From positions 124,001 to 188,000 of the forward strand of contig CAJJBF010000007.1 in the NCBI GenBank assembly GCA_905182375.1: a stretch of DNA of 64,000 nucleotides, written 5' to 3'. Origin of the DNA: Flammeovirgaceae bacterium UBA4465. Its GTDB lineage: Bacteria; Bacteroidota; Bacteroidia; Cytophagales; Cyclobacteriaceae. Below are positions 27,139-38,158 of this stretch, piece by piece; within the stretch, counting starts at the first letter, position 1, and each line of letters begins with the position of its first letter. Below the pieces are notes generated by a model that was not told where the DNA came from, made no database searches, and was given only the letters and a program-made list of their open reading frames with translations. A program made the position numbers and the translations under genes.

Positions 27139-30100
27139 CTATCGAATCGTTTTCTTCCGTAAGTACTCTTTTTTCTAGCTGAGTTATGTTTTCGAGTAGA
27201 TCCACTGCTTTAATTTTAAGTGCGTCATTCTCTGTATTATCCAATATGGAATTTAAAGTAGCTTTGGCTTGAAGCAATTCTCCTGAAGCCATGTAATTAT
27301 TGACCAATAACAAATAAGTTTTATCTGTCCATTGCTCATAAAGACCATATTTTCCCAATAGTACAATGCATTGTTCTATTGAAGCGGCGAAGTCATCTTG
27401 TTTGTATCGTATTTGGGCTATGATGAAAGCTGCCTCGGCAGCTGTTTGATTATCCGCACTTTCTATTAATGACTCTGCGAGCAACAAAGCTTTGTCATAC
27501 TCTAGCCTATCCATTGAAATCCTCAATAGATATAGCGCACCTAAATTCCTTTTAGACTCCGATAAACTAACATTTTCACTTATTTCCTGTGCTATGAGAA
27601 ATGCCTTTTCAACATCACTGATATCATAATAGGCCATCATCAAACCTTCCTGCGCTTGATCTCGCTCGCGTTCACTACTGGCGTTTTCATTCAACAAAAT
27701 AAATAAATCTATGGCTTGGTCATATCTTTTCAGACTCATATATGCCTTAGCTGATTTGGTGAGGGCTCTACCGAGGTAAACTCCTTGTTGTGAAATGATC
27801 GGTTCAAACTGAGCAATTCCATCCTCCCACTCCCCGAGCTCATAATAGGCATCTCCCATGAAATAACACAAATCATAGTTACGCAACGTATTTGGATAGA
27901 TACTTCTGAAAGAATTTACCCCTTGTATCAACTGCTCATAATCTTGGTTGAAATAGTCATTTTTTAATTGCTCAAACGAAATGAATTCTAAGCTCGCATT
28001 ATTAGGATCAAGTGTTCTTAGCTTGACCATATATTCCTCAAAATCATCAACTTGGTAACCTTTATTACGGATATTCTGAAGACCTAAGATGGCTTCGTTT
28101 GCTATTGGGTGACTCAGATGGTTGTCCAAAATAATATAATAATCTTTAGCGGCGTCAGCCCACTGATTTTTATTTGTAAAGGCAACGGCTCTTCCCTCAT
28201 ATACGTTGGGAAGCAATGCGCTTTTATCATAGCGCTCAATAAAATAATTGAAATTAGTAATAGCCAACTCAAATTTCTCTAAGTCAATCAGAATTTCTCC
28301 AAGCTGAAAGATTGCGTTATCAGCAAGAAATGAGTTTGAATAAATGTCAATAAAATTCTCAAACATTTTTTGAGCTGTTTCTAACTCATTTTTCAAATAA
28401 TAGATATTGGCTATTTGATAACTAGCATATTCTTGTCCGGCTTTTACATTATTTTTTCGATACATCAAAATAGCCTCATCAAACCGTTTTAAGATAAACA
28501 AACAATCGGCTGCTCTTAAAACTGCATCATTCATGTAAATATGATTTTTTGAAGTGTTCAAGTTCATAAGCAAAGAAAAGTTTTTATAGGCTATTTCATA
28601 CTGCTCCCCATTATATTGAGTATATCCTAAACCATAATAGGCCTTCCTTTTCTGCTCCATACTTACCTCTTTTGCATTAATTACCCTTTCAAAATAGCTT
28701 TCGCTTAGGTCATATTTATTCTGTGCAGAGAGACATTCAGCCATCAATAAATTTGCCTCTAATTGATGTTTGGAATCCAACGCATTCATTAATGACCTTG
28801 AAAGCCAATATTCTGCGTCAGCATAAAGCTGATCATTGAATAAAATTTGGGCGTATTTTAAAGTAACCATTTGATAGGTTCTTTTAAGTGACCAAGTTTT
28901 AAGTTGGGTAGCTTGTAGATGATCGATTGCAGCCTTATAATTTGAAGTATATAAATAGGCATCAGCCAAAATTTGGGCTGCCTCAGCCCTATTTTCATCA
29001 TTGGGATGTCCATTTAAATATTTTTCTAAAATATCAATAGTGGCTTCGAAATTATTGAGTTGAAACCAAGATTTTGCAATCAAAAAATAAGATTGATTTT
29101 TTAATTCTGAACTGAATTCACTTTCCAAAACAATTTGAAAGGCATTGATCGCAGTATTGAATTGGTTTAATTGAATATAAATTTGTCCCAGTCGAAAGGC
29201 CGCAAGTTGGCCCAATGCATCTTCTGCTAAAGCTGCAATTTTATATTGGTCTGCTGCCGCAACCATTTTTCCAGCTTGCTCTAACGAGTATCCGAAATTA
29301 AAGAACAAGGCTACATCCCCCTTTGATTTACTCAAAAGGAGTACTTCGGTATAATATTGAATGGCCTTCGAATAATTTAATTGAGCAAACGATGCTTCAG
29401 CAGCGACTCTATTCAATATGATTTTACCTTCTAAATTGATACCCTTTGTTTCGCTAAGATGCGTATCAGCATAGGCAATCACCTCCGTATATTGCTTTTG
29501 ATTTAAATAAATTTTAGCGATGAAGGGTGCTGTAAATTTATACATTTTAGGTATTTTTTGAGCCAATAGCAACTGCTCTAATGCATTGTCAAAATCTTGA
29601 TTATTGAAGTATATCACGCCAGCGTAATAATGGGCATTGTACTTTTCTTCTTGGGGGTAATAAGTTACCTCATTAAACAAGGGAAGTGCTTCATTATAGA
29701 GTTGGTCCATATAGAGACTATAGGCCAATTTAAATCTTATATTGACATAAGTGGATTCCAATAAAATTTTGGGCCGAATGCGGTAAAAATAAGGAACTGC
29801 ATGCTTGTATTCTTTCAAATGAAAATGATAATTACCCAAAGCAAGTAAGGCCTTCATATAAAAAGCCTCTACCTTATAATGATCAATGAATTGGATCATT
29901 AGGTGGATATTTTGATTGACCTCTAGTTCTATCTGTGCCAAATAAAAATGTGACCCTACTAAAAAAGAGCTCGTCTTTCCTGTTTTTAAATACTGATTAA
30001 ATCCATTTAAAGCCGCTTGATAACGTCCCGATTCGTAGTATGAAATAGATTGAATATAAGCAGGATCGTCCGCGTGATCTTGAATTGGACTTTGACCGTA

Positions 30101-30160
30101 CAATTGGAATCCAAAGATGATTATGAAGAATGTAAATGGGTTCTTGATAGGCTTACTCAT
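27131..30160 (-). CDS. Large exported TPR-repeat protein
   Basis: A 1009-residue protein with a signal peptide (residues 8-22, ending LYGQS) and an almost unbroken array of tetratricopeptide-like helix pairs over the remaining length; examples are AALNGFNQYLKTG, AIQYYTEVL, FELAITNFNYFIERY and DQAIDLFILL. Such arrays scaffold protein complexes; some Bacteroidota versions resemble the YbgF/CpoB or BamD class that works with envelope machines. It is coupled to the following barrel gene (8-base overlap) and preceded by holA (33 bases). Together with the barrel, SPOR and exbBD/tonB genes it suggests an envelope-linked locus. Confidence 0.8.
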   Translation of the reverse strand: MSKPIKNPFTFFIIIFGFQLYGQSPIQDHADDPAYIQSISYYESGRYQAALNGFNQYLKTGKTSSFLVGSHFYLAQIELEVNQNIHLMIQFIDHYKVEAFYMKALLALGNYHFHLKEYKHAVPYFYRIRPKILLESTYVNIRFKLAYSLYMDQLYNEALPLFNEVTYYPQEEKYNAHYYAGVIYFNNQDFDNALEQLLLAQKIPKMYKFTAPFIAKIYLNQKQYTEVIAYADTHLSETKGINLEGKIILNRVAAEASFAQLNYSKAIQYYTEVLLLSKSKGDVALFFNFGYSLEQAGKMVAAADQYKIAALAEDALGQLAAFRLGQIYIQLNQFNTAINAFQIVLESEFSSELKNQSYFLIAKSWFQLNNFEATIDILEKYLNGHPNDENRAEAAQILADAYLYTSNYKAAIDHLQATQLKTWSLKRTYQMVTLKYAQILFNDQLYADAEYWLSRSLMNALDSKHQLEANLLMAECLSAQNKYDLSESYFERVINAKEVSMEQKRKAYYGLGYTQYNGEQYEIAYKNFSLLMNLNTSKNHIYMNDAVLRAADCLFILKRFDEAILMYRKNNVKAGQEYASYQIANIYYLKNELETAQKMFENFIDIYSNSFLADNAIFQLGEILIDLEKFELAITNFNYFIERYDKSALLPNVYEGRAVAFTNKNQWADAAKDYYIILDNHLSHPIANEAILGLQNIRNKGYQVDDFEEYMVKLRTLDPNNASLEFISFEQLKNDYFNQDYEQLIQGVNSFRSIYPNTLRNYDLCYFMGDAYYELGEWEDGIAQFEPIISQQGVYLGRALTKSAKAYMSLKRYDQAIDLFILLNENASSERERDQAQEGLMMAYYDISDVEKAFLIAQEISENVSLSESKRNLGALYLLRISMDRLEYDKALLLAESLIESADNQTAAEAAFIIAQIRYKQDDFAASIEQCIVLLGKYGLYEQWTDKTYLLLVNNYMASGELLQAKATLNSILDNTENDALKIKAVDLLENITQLEKRVLTEENDSIDG

Positions 30161-30193
30161 TATGCATACAAAACTAAGTCATTGAAACTGCTT

Positions 30194-31222
30194 CTAATGC
30201 ATCAATTTAAAAATCAATTCTTTTAACAGAGCGGCTTCCTTTCCTTTGGGACTAGCAAAAGGTTTAATCCCCTTAAATTTTAAATCTGTATCGTGGACTA
30301 ATGCAATGTTTCTCAATACAATCGGTAAACTAAACCGTTTACTCGCATTCAAATACTCACCGACAAAATAGGGATTAACCCCTATCAGAGATGCAATCTG
30401 ATGCTTTTCTTTTACTGTTGATTGATGGATGATGAGAAGTTTATTGAAGTAGGCAAATAACTGAGCAATCGTTAATACAAAAGGATTCTTAGTTAAATTT
30501 AAAGTAAAGTATTCAATAATTTTAAAGGCTTTAGAAAAATCCCCAAAAGAAAGCGCTTTTTGGAGTTCAAAAATATTATAATCTCTATTAATACCTACAT
30601 AATTTTGAATGTGCTGCTCGTCTATCTCTTGACCCTTAGTTATATTTAAGGCTAGTTTATCTATTTCACTAGACAATCTCTGAAGGTTATTTCCAATGTT
30701 TTCAGACAACATCATGATCCCTTTTTGATTCATTGTAAGGGATTTGGTATTTAGATAACTCTGAATCCAGGGACCAATTTGGTTATCATATATTTTTTTG
30801 GACTCCATCATGATGGATGTTTTAGTTAACACTTTGGCCAGCTTGCTCCTTTTGTCTAAAGGTTTGTGTTGGTAGGCAAAAACTAAAATAGTCGAGGGCA
30901 CGGGTGTCTTCAAATAATGAAGCAGCGCTTCAATGCTCTGAGTTTTTTTCCAATCTTTAATATCTTGAGCTTCTTTGACCACAATAAGCTGCTGATCTCC
31001 CATCATAGGAAATTTTCTTGCGGTAGTTATGATTTGAGGGATGTCAATTTCTTTACCGTAAAACATGTATTGATTGAAACTTTTTTGACTTTCATCTAGC
31101 AATTCGTTTTCAAAAAGAGCCACTATATTATTAATAAAAAAAAATTCTTCTCCATGCAAGAAATAAATAGGCGCATATTTCTTTGACTTAAAATCTTTAA
31201 TTATTTCGCCATATTCAGCCAT
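30194..31222 (-). CDS. holA: DNA polymerase III subunit delta
   Basis: A 342-residue clamp-loader subunit that opens the beta clamp. Segments expected for HolA are visible: APIYFLHGEEFFFINNIV near the N-terminus, LIVVKEAQDIKDW, and a C-terminal domain with LFAYFNKLLIIH and LRNIALVHDTDLKFKG. I chose the ATG at 31222 because homologues begin with a short helix immediately before KxAPIYFLHG; the frame runs 14 codons further upstream but that part looks non-coding. It is divergent from tyrS and followed by the large TPR gene. Confidence 0.9.
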   Translation of the reverse strand: MAEYGEIIKDFKSKKYAPIYFLHGEEFFFINNIVALFENELLDESQKSFNQYMFYGKEIDIPQIITTARKFPMMGDQQLIVVKEAQDIKDWKKTQSIEALLHYLKTPVPSTILVFAYQHKPLDKRSKLAKVLTKTSIMMESKKIYDNQIGPWIQSYLNTKSLTMNQKGIMMLSENIGNNLQRLSSEIDKLALNITKGQEIDEQHIQNYVGINRDYNIFELQKALSFGDFSKAFKIIEYFTLNLTKNPFVLTIAQLFAYFNKLLIIHQSTVKEKHQIASLIGVNPYFVGEYLNASKRFSLPIVLRNIALVHDTDLKFKGIKPFASPKGKEAALLKELIFKLMH

Positions 31223-31360
31223 CTCCCAAAAATATTGATAAGATTCATTAATACAACCATCCACAAAAGAGAATTTATATAATTATTAAACTATTGATAA
31301 TAATAATTACCTCTATCTCTTGTCTTTTATTGAATGGGAGCGCTTATTTTTACTTTCTAA

Positions 31361-32653
31361 ATGATGAAAATGACTGACTTTTTAGCTGAATTGACCTGGA
31401 GGGGTATGGTACATGATAAAATGCCCAACGTTGAAGCCCAACTCAAGAAAGAAATGACCAGCGCCTATATTGGTTTTGATCCAACAGCAGATTCTTTACA
31501 CATAGGCAATCTTGTTCAAATCATGAGTTTAGTTCATCTCCAAAAATGTGGTCACAAACCCTTTGCATTGGTAGGTGGCGCCACGGGTATGGTAGGTGAT
31601 CCCTCAGGAAAATCTAGCGAGAGAAATTTACTGGATGAGGCAACCATCAAACATAATATCCATGGAGTTACTGCCCAACTCAAGAAATTTTTGGCCTTTA
31701 ATGGTGTAAATGGTGCAGAAGTAGTCAATAATCAGGATTGGTTCAAAGGATTTGAATTTCTTGACTTTATTAGGGAGGTAGGGAAACATATTTCAATCAA
31801 TTATATGTTGGCTAAAGATTCTGTCAAAAGTAGATTAGACACTGGAATGTCTTTTACAGAGTTTTGCTATCAATTGGTTCAAGGATATGATTTTTATTGG
31901 TTGTGGAAGAATAAAAATATAAAACTTCAATTGGGTGGTTCTGATCAATGGGGAAATATTGTGACCGGAACAGAGCTTATCCGACGGAAAGGTCAAGGTG
32001 AGGCCTTTGCCATCACCACTCCCCTGATCACCAAAGCAGATGGTACTAAATTTGGGAAATCAGAAGGCGGAAATATTTGGCTAGATCCAAAGAAAACAAG
32101 CCCTTATAAATTTTATCAATATTGGATTAACTCTTCAGATGAGGATATGGTAACCTATATCAAGATTTTCAGCTTAAAGTCAAAAGAAGAAATAGAAACA
32201 CTGATCCATCAGCATCAAGAAAATCAGCATTTAAGACTTCTTCAAACTAGTTTAGCAGAAGAAATAACGGCACGTGTTCATTCAGAGTCAGACTTAGAGA
32301 TGGCAAAAAAAGCCTCTCAGATTTTATTTGGAAAATCGACGCAAGAGGATTTATCAACCCTTAAGGAAGAATGGTTACTACAAGTACTCGAAGGCGTTCC
32401 AAAAGTCAAAATTTCTAGAAACGTTTATGAATCACTGTCATCAGTAACCGAACTGCTGACCGAGGCAACCGAAGGCCTTATTTTTGCCTCGAAAGGAGAA
32501 GCCAGAAGGTTGATTCAAGGTGGCGGGGTCAGTATAAACAAGCAAAAGATACATACACCAGATGCCCCAGTTGATTTTTTACTCTTAAATAATAAATATA
32601 TTCTGGCACAAAAAGGCAAAAAAAATTATTATCTTGTTATTATAGAAGGTTGA
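31361..32653 (+). CDS. tyrS: Tyrosyl-tRNA synthetase
   Basis: A 430-residue class I synthetase. HIGH-type motif HIGN at residues 47-50 ([10 protein letters not shown]), KMSKS-type motif KFGKS at about residues 230-234, and a C-terminal S4 RNA-binding domain ([19 protein letters not shown]). [11 protein letters not shown] is the tyrosine-site segment. Length is typical of the bacterial TyrRS form. The start ATGATGAAAATG has two Met choices, 31361 or 31364. The next gene's frame overlaps its stop, but the true start of that gene is 48 bases later. Confidence 0.97.
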   Translation: MMKMTDFLAELTWRGMVHDKMPNVEAQLKKEMTSAYIGFDPTADSLHIGNLVQIMSLVHLQKCGHKPFALVGGATGMVGDPSGKSSERNLLDEATIKHNIHGVTAQLKKFLAFNGVNGAEVVNNQDWFKGFEFLDFIREVGKHISINYMLAKDSVKSRLDTGMSFTEFCYQLVQGYDFYWLWKNKNIKLQLGGSDQWGNIVTGTELIRRKGQGEAFAITTPLITKADGTKFGKSEGGNIWLDPKKTSPYKFYQYWINSSDEDMVTYIKIFSLKSKEEIETLIHQHQENQHLRLLQTSLAEEITARVHSESDLEMAKKASQILFGKSTQEDLSTLKEEWLLQVLEGVPKVKISRNVYESLSSVTELLTEATEGLIFASKGEARRLIQGGGVSINKQKIHTPDAPVDFLLLNNKYILAQKGKKNYYLVIIEG

Positions 32654-32700
32654 TTTCTTTTTACAGATTTCTATTGAGACCATACTTAAATCATATTACT

Positions 32701-33291
32701 ATGAAAATATCTTTCAGTAATTTTTTAATCGCCCTAATCCCTTTTTTATCGCTTTCCGCTTGTGCCCAATATCCAAGCGTTGAATGGCAAATCAGTACCG
32801 CTGTGTTGGCAAGTCCAGAGGAGTTTAGAGCACAATCAACCGTATTGGGGTATCGGGAAAATGGTATTTTGGAAGTACTTAGAAAAGGAACAAATAATAT
32901 GATTTGCTTAGCTGATAATCCTGAGACTGATGGTTTTAGTGCGTCTTCTTACCATTCTGATTTAGAGCCATTTATGGAAAGAGGCAGGACGTTAAAAACC
33001 GAAGGTCTTGATTTTAAGACCATCTTTGATATCCGAGAATCTGAAGCTAAATCTGGTACACTAAAAATGCCGACAAGGGCCACTTTATATGTTTTGAGTG
33101 GAGACATCAACGCGCAAACTCAAGAAATCGAAAATACTTACCTCAGGTATGTCATTTATATTCCATTTGCAACTCCAGAATCAACAGGACTGCCCACTAA
33201 ACCTTCAATTCCAAGTGAGCCTTGGATCATGGATCCAGGTACGCACAGGGCACATATAATGATTAGTCCTGAACGAAAAAAACAGATCTAA
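32701..33291 (+). CDS. Predicted lipoprotein of unknown function
   Basis: A 196-residue protein from the ATG at 32701; the frame continues upstream into a TTG overlapping the tyrS stop, but the ATG gives a clean lipoprotein signal (LSLSAC, Cys near residue 21). The mature part is about 175 residues with short predicted beta-strands and a histidine-containing C-terminus (DPGTHRAHIMI). I do not recognise a family. Its position directly after tyrS (48 bases) may only reflect chance. Confidence 0.55.
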   Translation: MKISFSNFLIALIPFLSLSACAQYPSVEWQISTAVLASPEEFRAQSTVLGYRENGILEVLRKGTNNMICLADNPETDGFSASSYHSDLEPFMERGRTLKTEGLDFKTIFDIRESEAKSGTLKMPTRATLYVLSGDINAQTQEIENTYLRYVIYIPFATPESTGLPTKPSIPSEPWIMDPGTHRAHIMISPERKKQI

Positions 33292-33476
33292 ATCTACTGC
33301 TATTCATTTCGCTGAATGAGCATTATTCGTTCTTTATAATAGCCAATAGGCATTAATAGATCATTTTTTTTTATATACTCCTACTCCGTTTGTAATTTTC
33401 TTTTCCCTACTGTGTAATAGTATGCGTATCGCAAGCTACTTTAACTATAATTTGAAGTAGATAAAAATTTAACATC

Positions 33477-36400
33477 ATGAAAAAGATTCTAACTTCTTGT
33501 ATCCTCTTGATCCCTTTTTTACTTGCTTCTCAGAAGTTAGACATGGATCTATTTGAAAAAATTGAACCAAGGAGTATCGGGCCGGGAGGTATGGCAGGAA
33601 GGATTACTTCCATTGATGTGGTCCATTCGCAATCAGAAATTATCTATGTAGGAACGGCTTCAGGGGGTCTTTGGAAATCCACTTCAGGAGGCGTTACCTG
33701 GGAAGCTATTTTTGACAAACAAACGACCTCCTCTATCGGAGCGGTCGCGATTCAACAATCAAATCCATCTGTCGTTTGGGTAGGGACGGGTGAAGGTAAT
33801 CCCAGAAATTCATTAAATGGGGGTGACGGTATTTATAAAAGCTTGGACGGAGGTAAGCATTGGATTAAAATGGGCTTAGAAAAAAGCCGTAACATTCACA
33901 GGATCATTATACATCCACAAAACCCAGATATCGTGTATGTTGCAGTGATTGGTTCTCCATGGGGTTTGCATCCTGAACGTGGCGTATATAAAACAATGGA
34001 TGGGGGCATGAATTGGGAAAGGATCTTGTTCACCAATCAGTCAAGTGGTGCGGCTGACCTAGTGATGGATCCTCGTAATCCAAATAAACTCATCGCCGCC
34101 CTTTGGGATCATCACCGAGATCCATGGTTTTTCAGATCTGGAGGTAATGGATCAGGTTTGTTTATCAGTCATGATGCAGGTAAAACTTGGGAACAAAGGT
34201 CGGATGAGGATGGCCTTCCTGAAGGAGATTTGGGTCGAATAGGGCTCGCTATAGCTCCCAGCAGTCCAGAAATCATATATGCATTGATCGAATCTAAAAA
34301 AAATGCCTTATATAAGTCTACTGATGGAGGTTTTAAATGGAAATTAATAAATGATAAAGACGAAATTGGGAATCGGCCCTTTTATTACAGTGATCTTCGG
34401 GTAGATCCTAAAAATGAAAATAGAATTTATAGTATTTTTACTTATGTCAATGTGAGTGAGGATGGTGGTCGTTCCTTTTCCGAACTGATGTCGGCTTATG
34501 GCGTTTCCAATGGGGTTCATCCCGATCACCATGCCTGGTGGATTCATCCAGATGATCCCAACTATATGATGGATGGCAACGATGGTGGACTGAATATAAC
34601 CCGAGATAGAGGTGAAACTTGGCATTTTGCACAAAATATACCTGTTGCCCAATTTTATCATATCGCAGTTGATCATGATTTGCCCTATAATGTTTATGGA
34701 GGTATGCAAGACAATGGCTCCTGGGCAGGTCCTGCCTATACTTGGCGAGTACAAGGTATTAGAAATAGTTATTGGCAAGAAATCTCATTTGGAGATGGCT
34801 TTGATGTGTTGCCTGATCCTGATAATAGTCGTTTCGGCATCTCTGCATCACAGCAAGGAAGTGCCGTTATTTACGATCGCTTGACGGGCTACAACGAAGG
34901 TATTAGACCTACACATCCTGAAAGAGAAGAAAAACTGCGATTTAACTGGAATGCGGCTATGAATCGCGATCCTTTCCATTCAAACACCCTATATTTTGGT
35001 TCTCAATTTGTTCACAAAAGTACGGATGGTGGACAGACGTGGAATATTATTTCCGAAGATTTAACCACAAATAACCCAGATTATCAAAAACAAGGGGAAA
35101 GTGGTGGATTGACTATGGATGCCACTGGCGCTGAAAATTATTGTACGATATTGGTTATCGAGCCCTCTCCTATTCAAAAAGAATTATTATGGATAGGGAC
35201 TGATGATGGGCAGGTACATCTAAGTTTAAATGGAGGTGATGATTGGCAAAATATTACGACAAATATCCCCATGCCCACAGGCGCTTGGATCAATCAGATA
35301 AGGGCTTCAAACCATAATCCTGCAGAAGCATTGCTTGTGGCCAATGATTATCGCCGCTTTAATGATGCTCCTATGGTATACAGAACTAGAGATTTTGGGA
35401 AAAGTTGGGAGCAAATAGTTGATAAAAATGATGTTATTGGCTATGCCCTTTGCGTATTACAGGATCCTATTGAACCAAATCTTTACTTTTTAGGTACCGG
35501 TGATGGTTTATACGTAAGCTTTGATGGGGCCGAAAACTGGAATAAATGGACCGCCGGCTTTCCTACTACAAATGTCATGGATCTAGCTATCCAACCGAGA
35601 GAACATGATTTAGTCATTGGTACCTTTGGTAGGGCCGCCTATGTGTTAGACGATATCCAACCCTTAAGGGCGATTGCCGCTCATCCTGCGTACCTCGATG
35701 ATCCAGTGAAATTATTTCAAGCGCCTGACGCTTACCAAGTTTACCGACAGCAGCCTACGGGCTCTCGTTTTGGGGCCGATGGTATGTTTCATGGAGAAAA
35801 TCGATCATTTGATGGGAGAATCACTTATTATCTTCAAGTACCCGAAAGTTTATCGGTACCGGATCCAAGCAACACGAATAAGAAAAAGAAATCCAAAAAA
35901 GAGCAGATAACCGAACCTTCTGTGAAGAAAAAAGTGAATACTGACTCGATTACCTTTCAAATTATGAATGGATCATCTGTGATTCGAACGCTTACACTGA
36001 AAACTCCTGAAAAATCAGGGCTTCATAAATTATCATGGAGGTTAGATGAAAAAGGCATACCCTATATTTCCAGAAAAAATTCAAGAACTTCGAATGCAGA
36101 GGCCGGTGGTATCGACGTGCTGCCGGGAGATTACAAAATTAAAGTTCACTATGGTGAGCATACAGATTCAAGTATGATTAAAGTTCTTTTTGATCCCAGA
36201 ATTGATATCAGTCAGCAGGAGTTAATCGAAAAATATGATGCCCTTAAAGCCCTAGAAAAGTCAGAAATGAAAATGTATGTCGCCGTAAATCGTCTTAAAG
36301 AGGGATTGAAATTAGCCAATAAATTTAAGGCAGATTTTGAGGCATTGAGACAGTATCCTTTATATAGTCTGACCATTTGACTTATTGTCGAAAACATCCA

Positions 36401-36695
36401 AGACAGTATCCATGTCTTGTTGGACCAGTTTTTCGGTGAAGAAGACGAAAGACAGGGCATCACTATGCGTTCAGATAAAACCTTAATGAGTCTTTACCGC
36501 CAAGCTTTTCGCTATACTGCCAACGCGGGTCATAAGCCTACTTCTACCGAGTATGCTTTAATTTCAAAGTTTGAATCTCATCTAGTCCAAGTATTAGAGA
36601 ATGTAAATGGATTTTATGAAAAAGATTGGTTGAATTTTAGAACCACGATAGAGCAATTATCATCTCAATCCTTTCATGGATTACGAGAAAATTGA
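33477..36695 (+). pseudogene. BNR/sortilin-type beta-propeller protein, interrupted by in-frame TGA
   Basis: The first 967 codons give a signal peptide (residues 1-18) and a long propeller region with many BNR/Asp-box repeats: SSGGLWKSTSGGVTWE, GDGIYKSLDGGKHW, STDGGQTWN, SFDGAENWN. This is the VPS10/sortilin-like or exo-sialidase-like glycosyl-hydrolase-annotated family. At 36378-36380 the frame meets TGA, but the same frame stays open to 36695 with clearly coding sequence (IVENIQDSIHV, LLDQFFGEEDERQG). Either the TGA is a nonsense change, or two compensating one-base indels (an extra T at 36376-36378 and a lost A just after) created it; restoring both gives TIDLIVENI. Full-length protein would be about 1072 residues. 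The catalytic status of such proteins is unknown. Confidence 0.8.
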
Positions 36696-36700
36696 ATAAT

Positions 36701-37881
36701 CTAAAGGGCAAACTCCACTTGTAATCTAAACCTCAAAAAGTCATCCTCTGTAAGCTCAAGATCATGATAAGACAGATCTGCCTGGCACTTTAGATTATGA
36801 CCTGAAAAATACTTAGAAAATCCCAAGGCATATTCACTTTGATCATTTAAGCTAGAGATGAGTTCTGCATTGATGTTCGAGTATCGTGCAGCAAATTCTA
36901 CCTTGTTGGTAAACACATATCCTGCTTGGAGGTTTAACCCCTTGACCTACGCCAAAATCTCCCAAGCTGTTTGGTGACTTTCTGATGGCATAAACTGCCT
37001 GAGATGAAAAGCCATTCTTTTTAACTATGGCATCTACAAATAAAGTATTTAAATTATCTGTGATGTAATCTCCGGATACAGGATCAACGAGAAAACTACC
37101 TAAATTACCCCTACTCCTGAACGCGTTATTATTATAATCTGCGGTTATGCCAATTGCCATTTTTAGTGTTTTTTCTCTGGCCAAATCTGCACCATAATAG
37201 TCTCCCTTACCTGTAAATTCACCCATTGGCAAAAACTCTATTCTCCCTGTATACTGATATCCATTTTCATCATTGATGATCACATTTCTTCCATTACCCA
37301 ACGCTATTGAGAAGGCCTCTTTCACAATACACAGGTTTCCGATTCTACCCTTGTGGTGTATTTGGATACACCTACGTCTCGGTCCAAATTGAATCGCGCG
37401 TTCACCAAGACTTCGATCTACGAACTGGAGTTTTTGAGAGGAGAACACCCGCTCTCTGTTACCTGGCAATTTAGTTTGACCAAACCACAGCAGACCAATG
37501 GGAGTTGATGTGATATTTTAGGACCGCATCCAGAATAATGTTGGCCGTATTACCAAACTCTGTTTTGCTTCCTCCTTTAATATCCCGATTGGATAATGCC
37601 AATTCTACTTTATATGAAAACTTGGGAGATAAAGCCCAGCCCTCGGCTTTTAATCGAGATCTTCTGATCATCATGGAACGATCCCAAACATCATTTTCGA
37701 GATTGAGAGACGAAGAAAATAAACTTTGAAAACGAAATCCAATTTTGGCATAAAATGAAGAATCTTTGGCTTGAACTTTGATACCCTTTCCAAAAGACTC
37801 ATAAGATATACCTTGTGCATAACTATTTAAAGGGATGAGTGACAGTACCAAAAAAATTAGGTGAACTAAGATATTTTTCAT
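36701..37881 (-). pseudogene. Phosphate-selective porin (OprO/OprP family), multiple frameshifts
   Basis: Starting from ATG at 37881 with a signal peptide (ending SYAQG), the frame is broken at about 37485-37493, 37403-37408, 37361-37369 and 36931-36941. Joining the pieces restores one porin of about 390 residues: GIKVQAKDSSFYAKIGFRFQ, LWFGQTKLPGNRERV, VNARFNLDRDVGV, VIINDENGYQYTGRIEFLP, GVNLQAGYVFTNKVEF, ending FRLQVEFAL with the terminal aromatic strand expected of outer-membrane porins. Such trimers give selective uptake of phosphate or polyphosphate. It is divergent from a PiT transporter, which supports a phosphate role. At least four shifts point to decay or poor local sequence. Confidence 0.75.
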
Positions 37882-38158
37882 GTTATCACTTTTATCTACA
37901 AAGTTGACCCGTGTTATGTTACCGAATCATTAACAAATCATTATTAAAATGTCATTCGATTTTTAATAGTTTATCAACATGTCTAAAATAAAAAGGTCAA
38001 ATTAGGGATTCAACATAACTTTTATTCATATTTCCCTTGAAAGTGAAAATATTTAAGCTATTTATCTTTTAGATCTCTAATTCTTTAAAATAATTTTTAT
38101 CGTTAAAATAATTGAATGATGAGTTAGATTTAGGTTTTTAAAATAATTCTATAGCATT

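Noticed and set aside
34344-34778. Long minus-strand ORF within the propeller gene
   Set aside because: It is antisense to BNR repeats whose coding sense is unmistakable, and shows no family feature.
36378-36380. TGA recoded as selenocysteine or tryptophan
   Set aside because: No SECIS-like hairpin is apparent, no Trp/Cys is expected at this site, many genes in the window end normally with TGA, and paired indels explain the break better.
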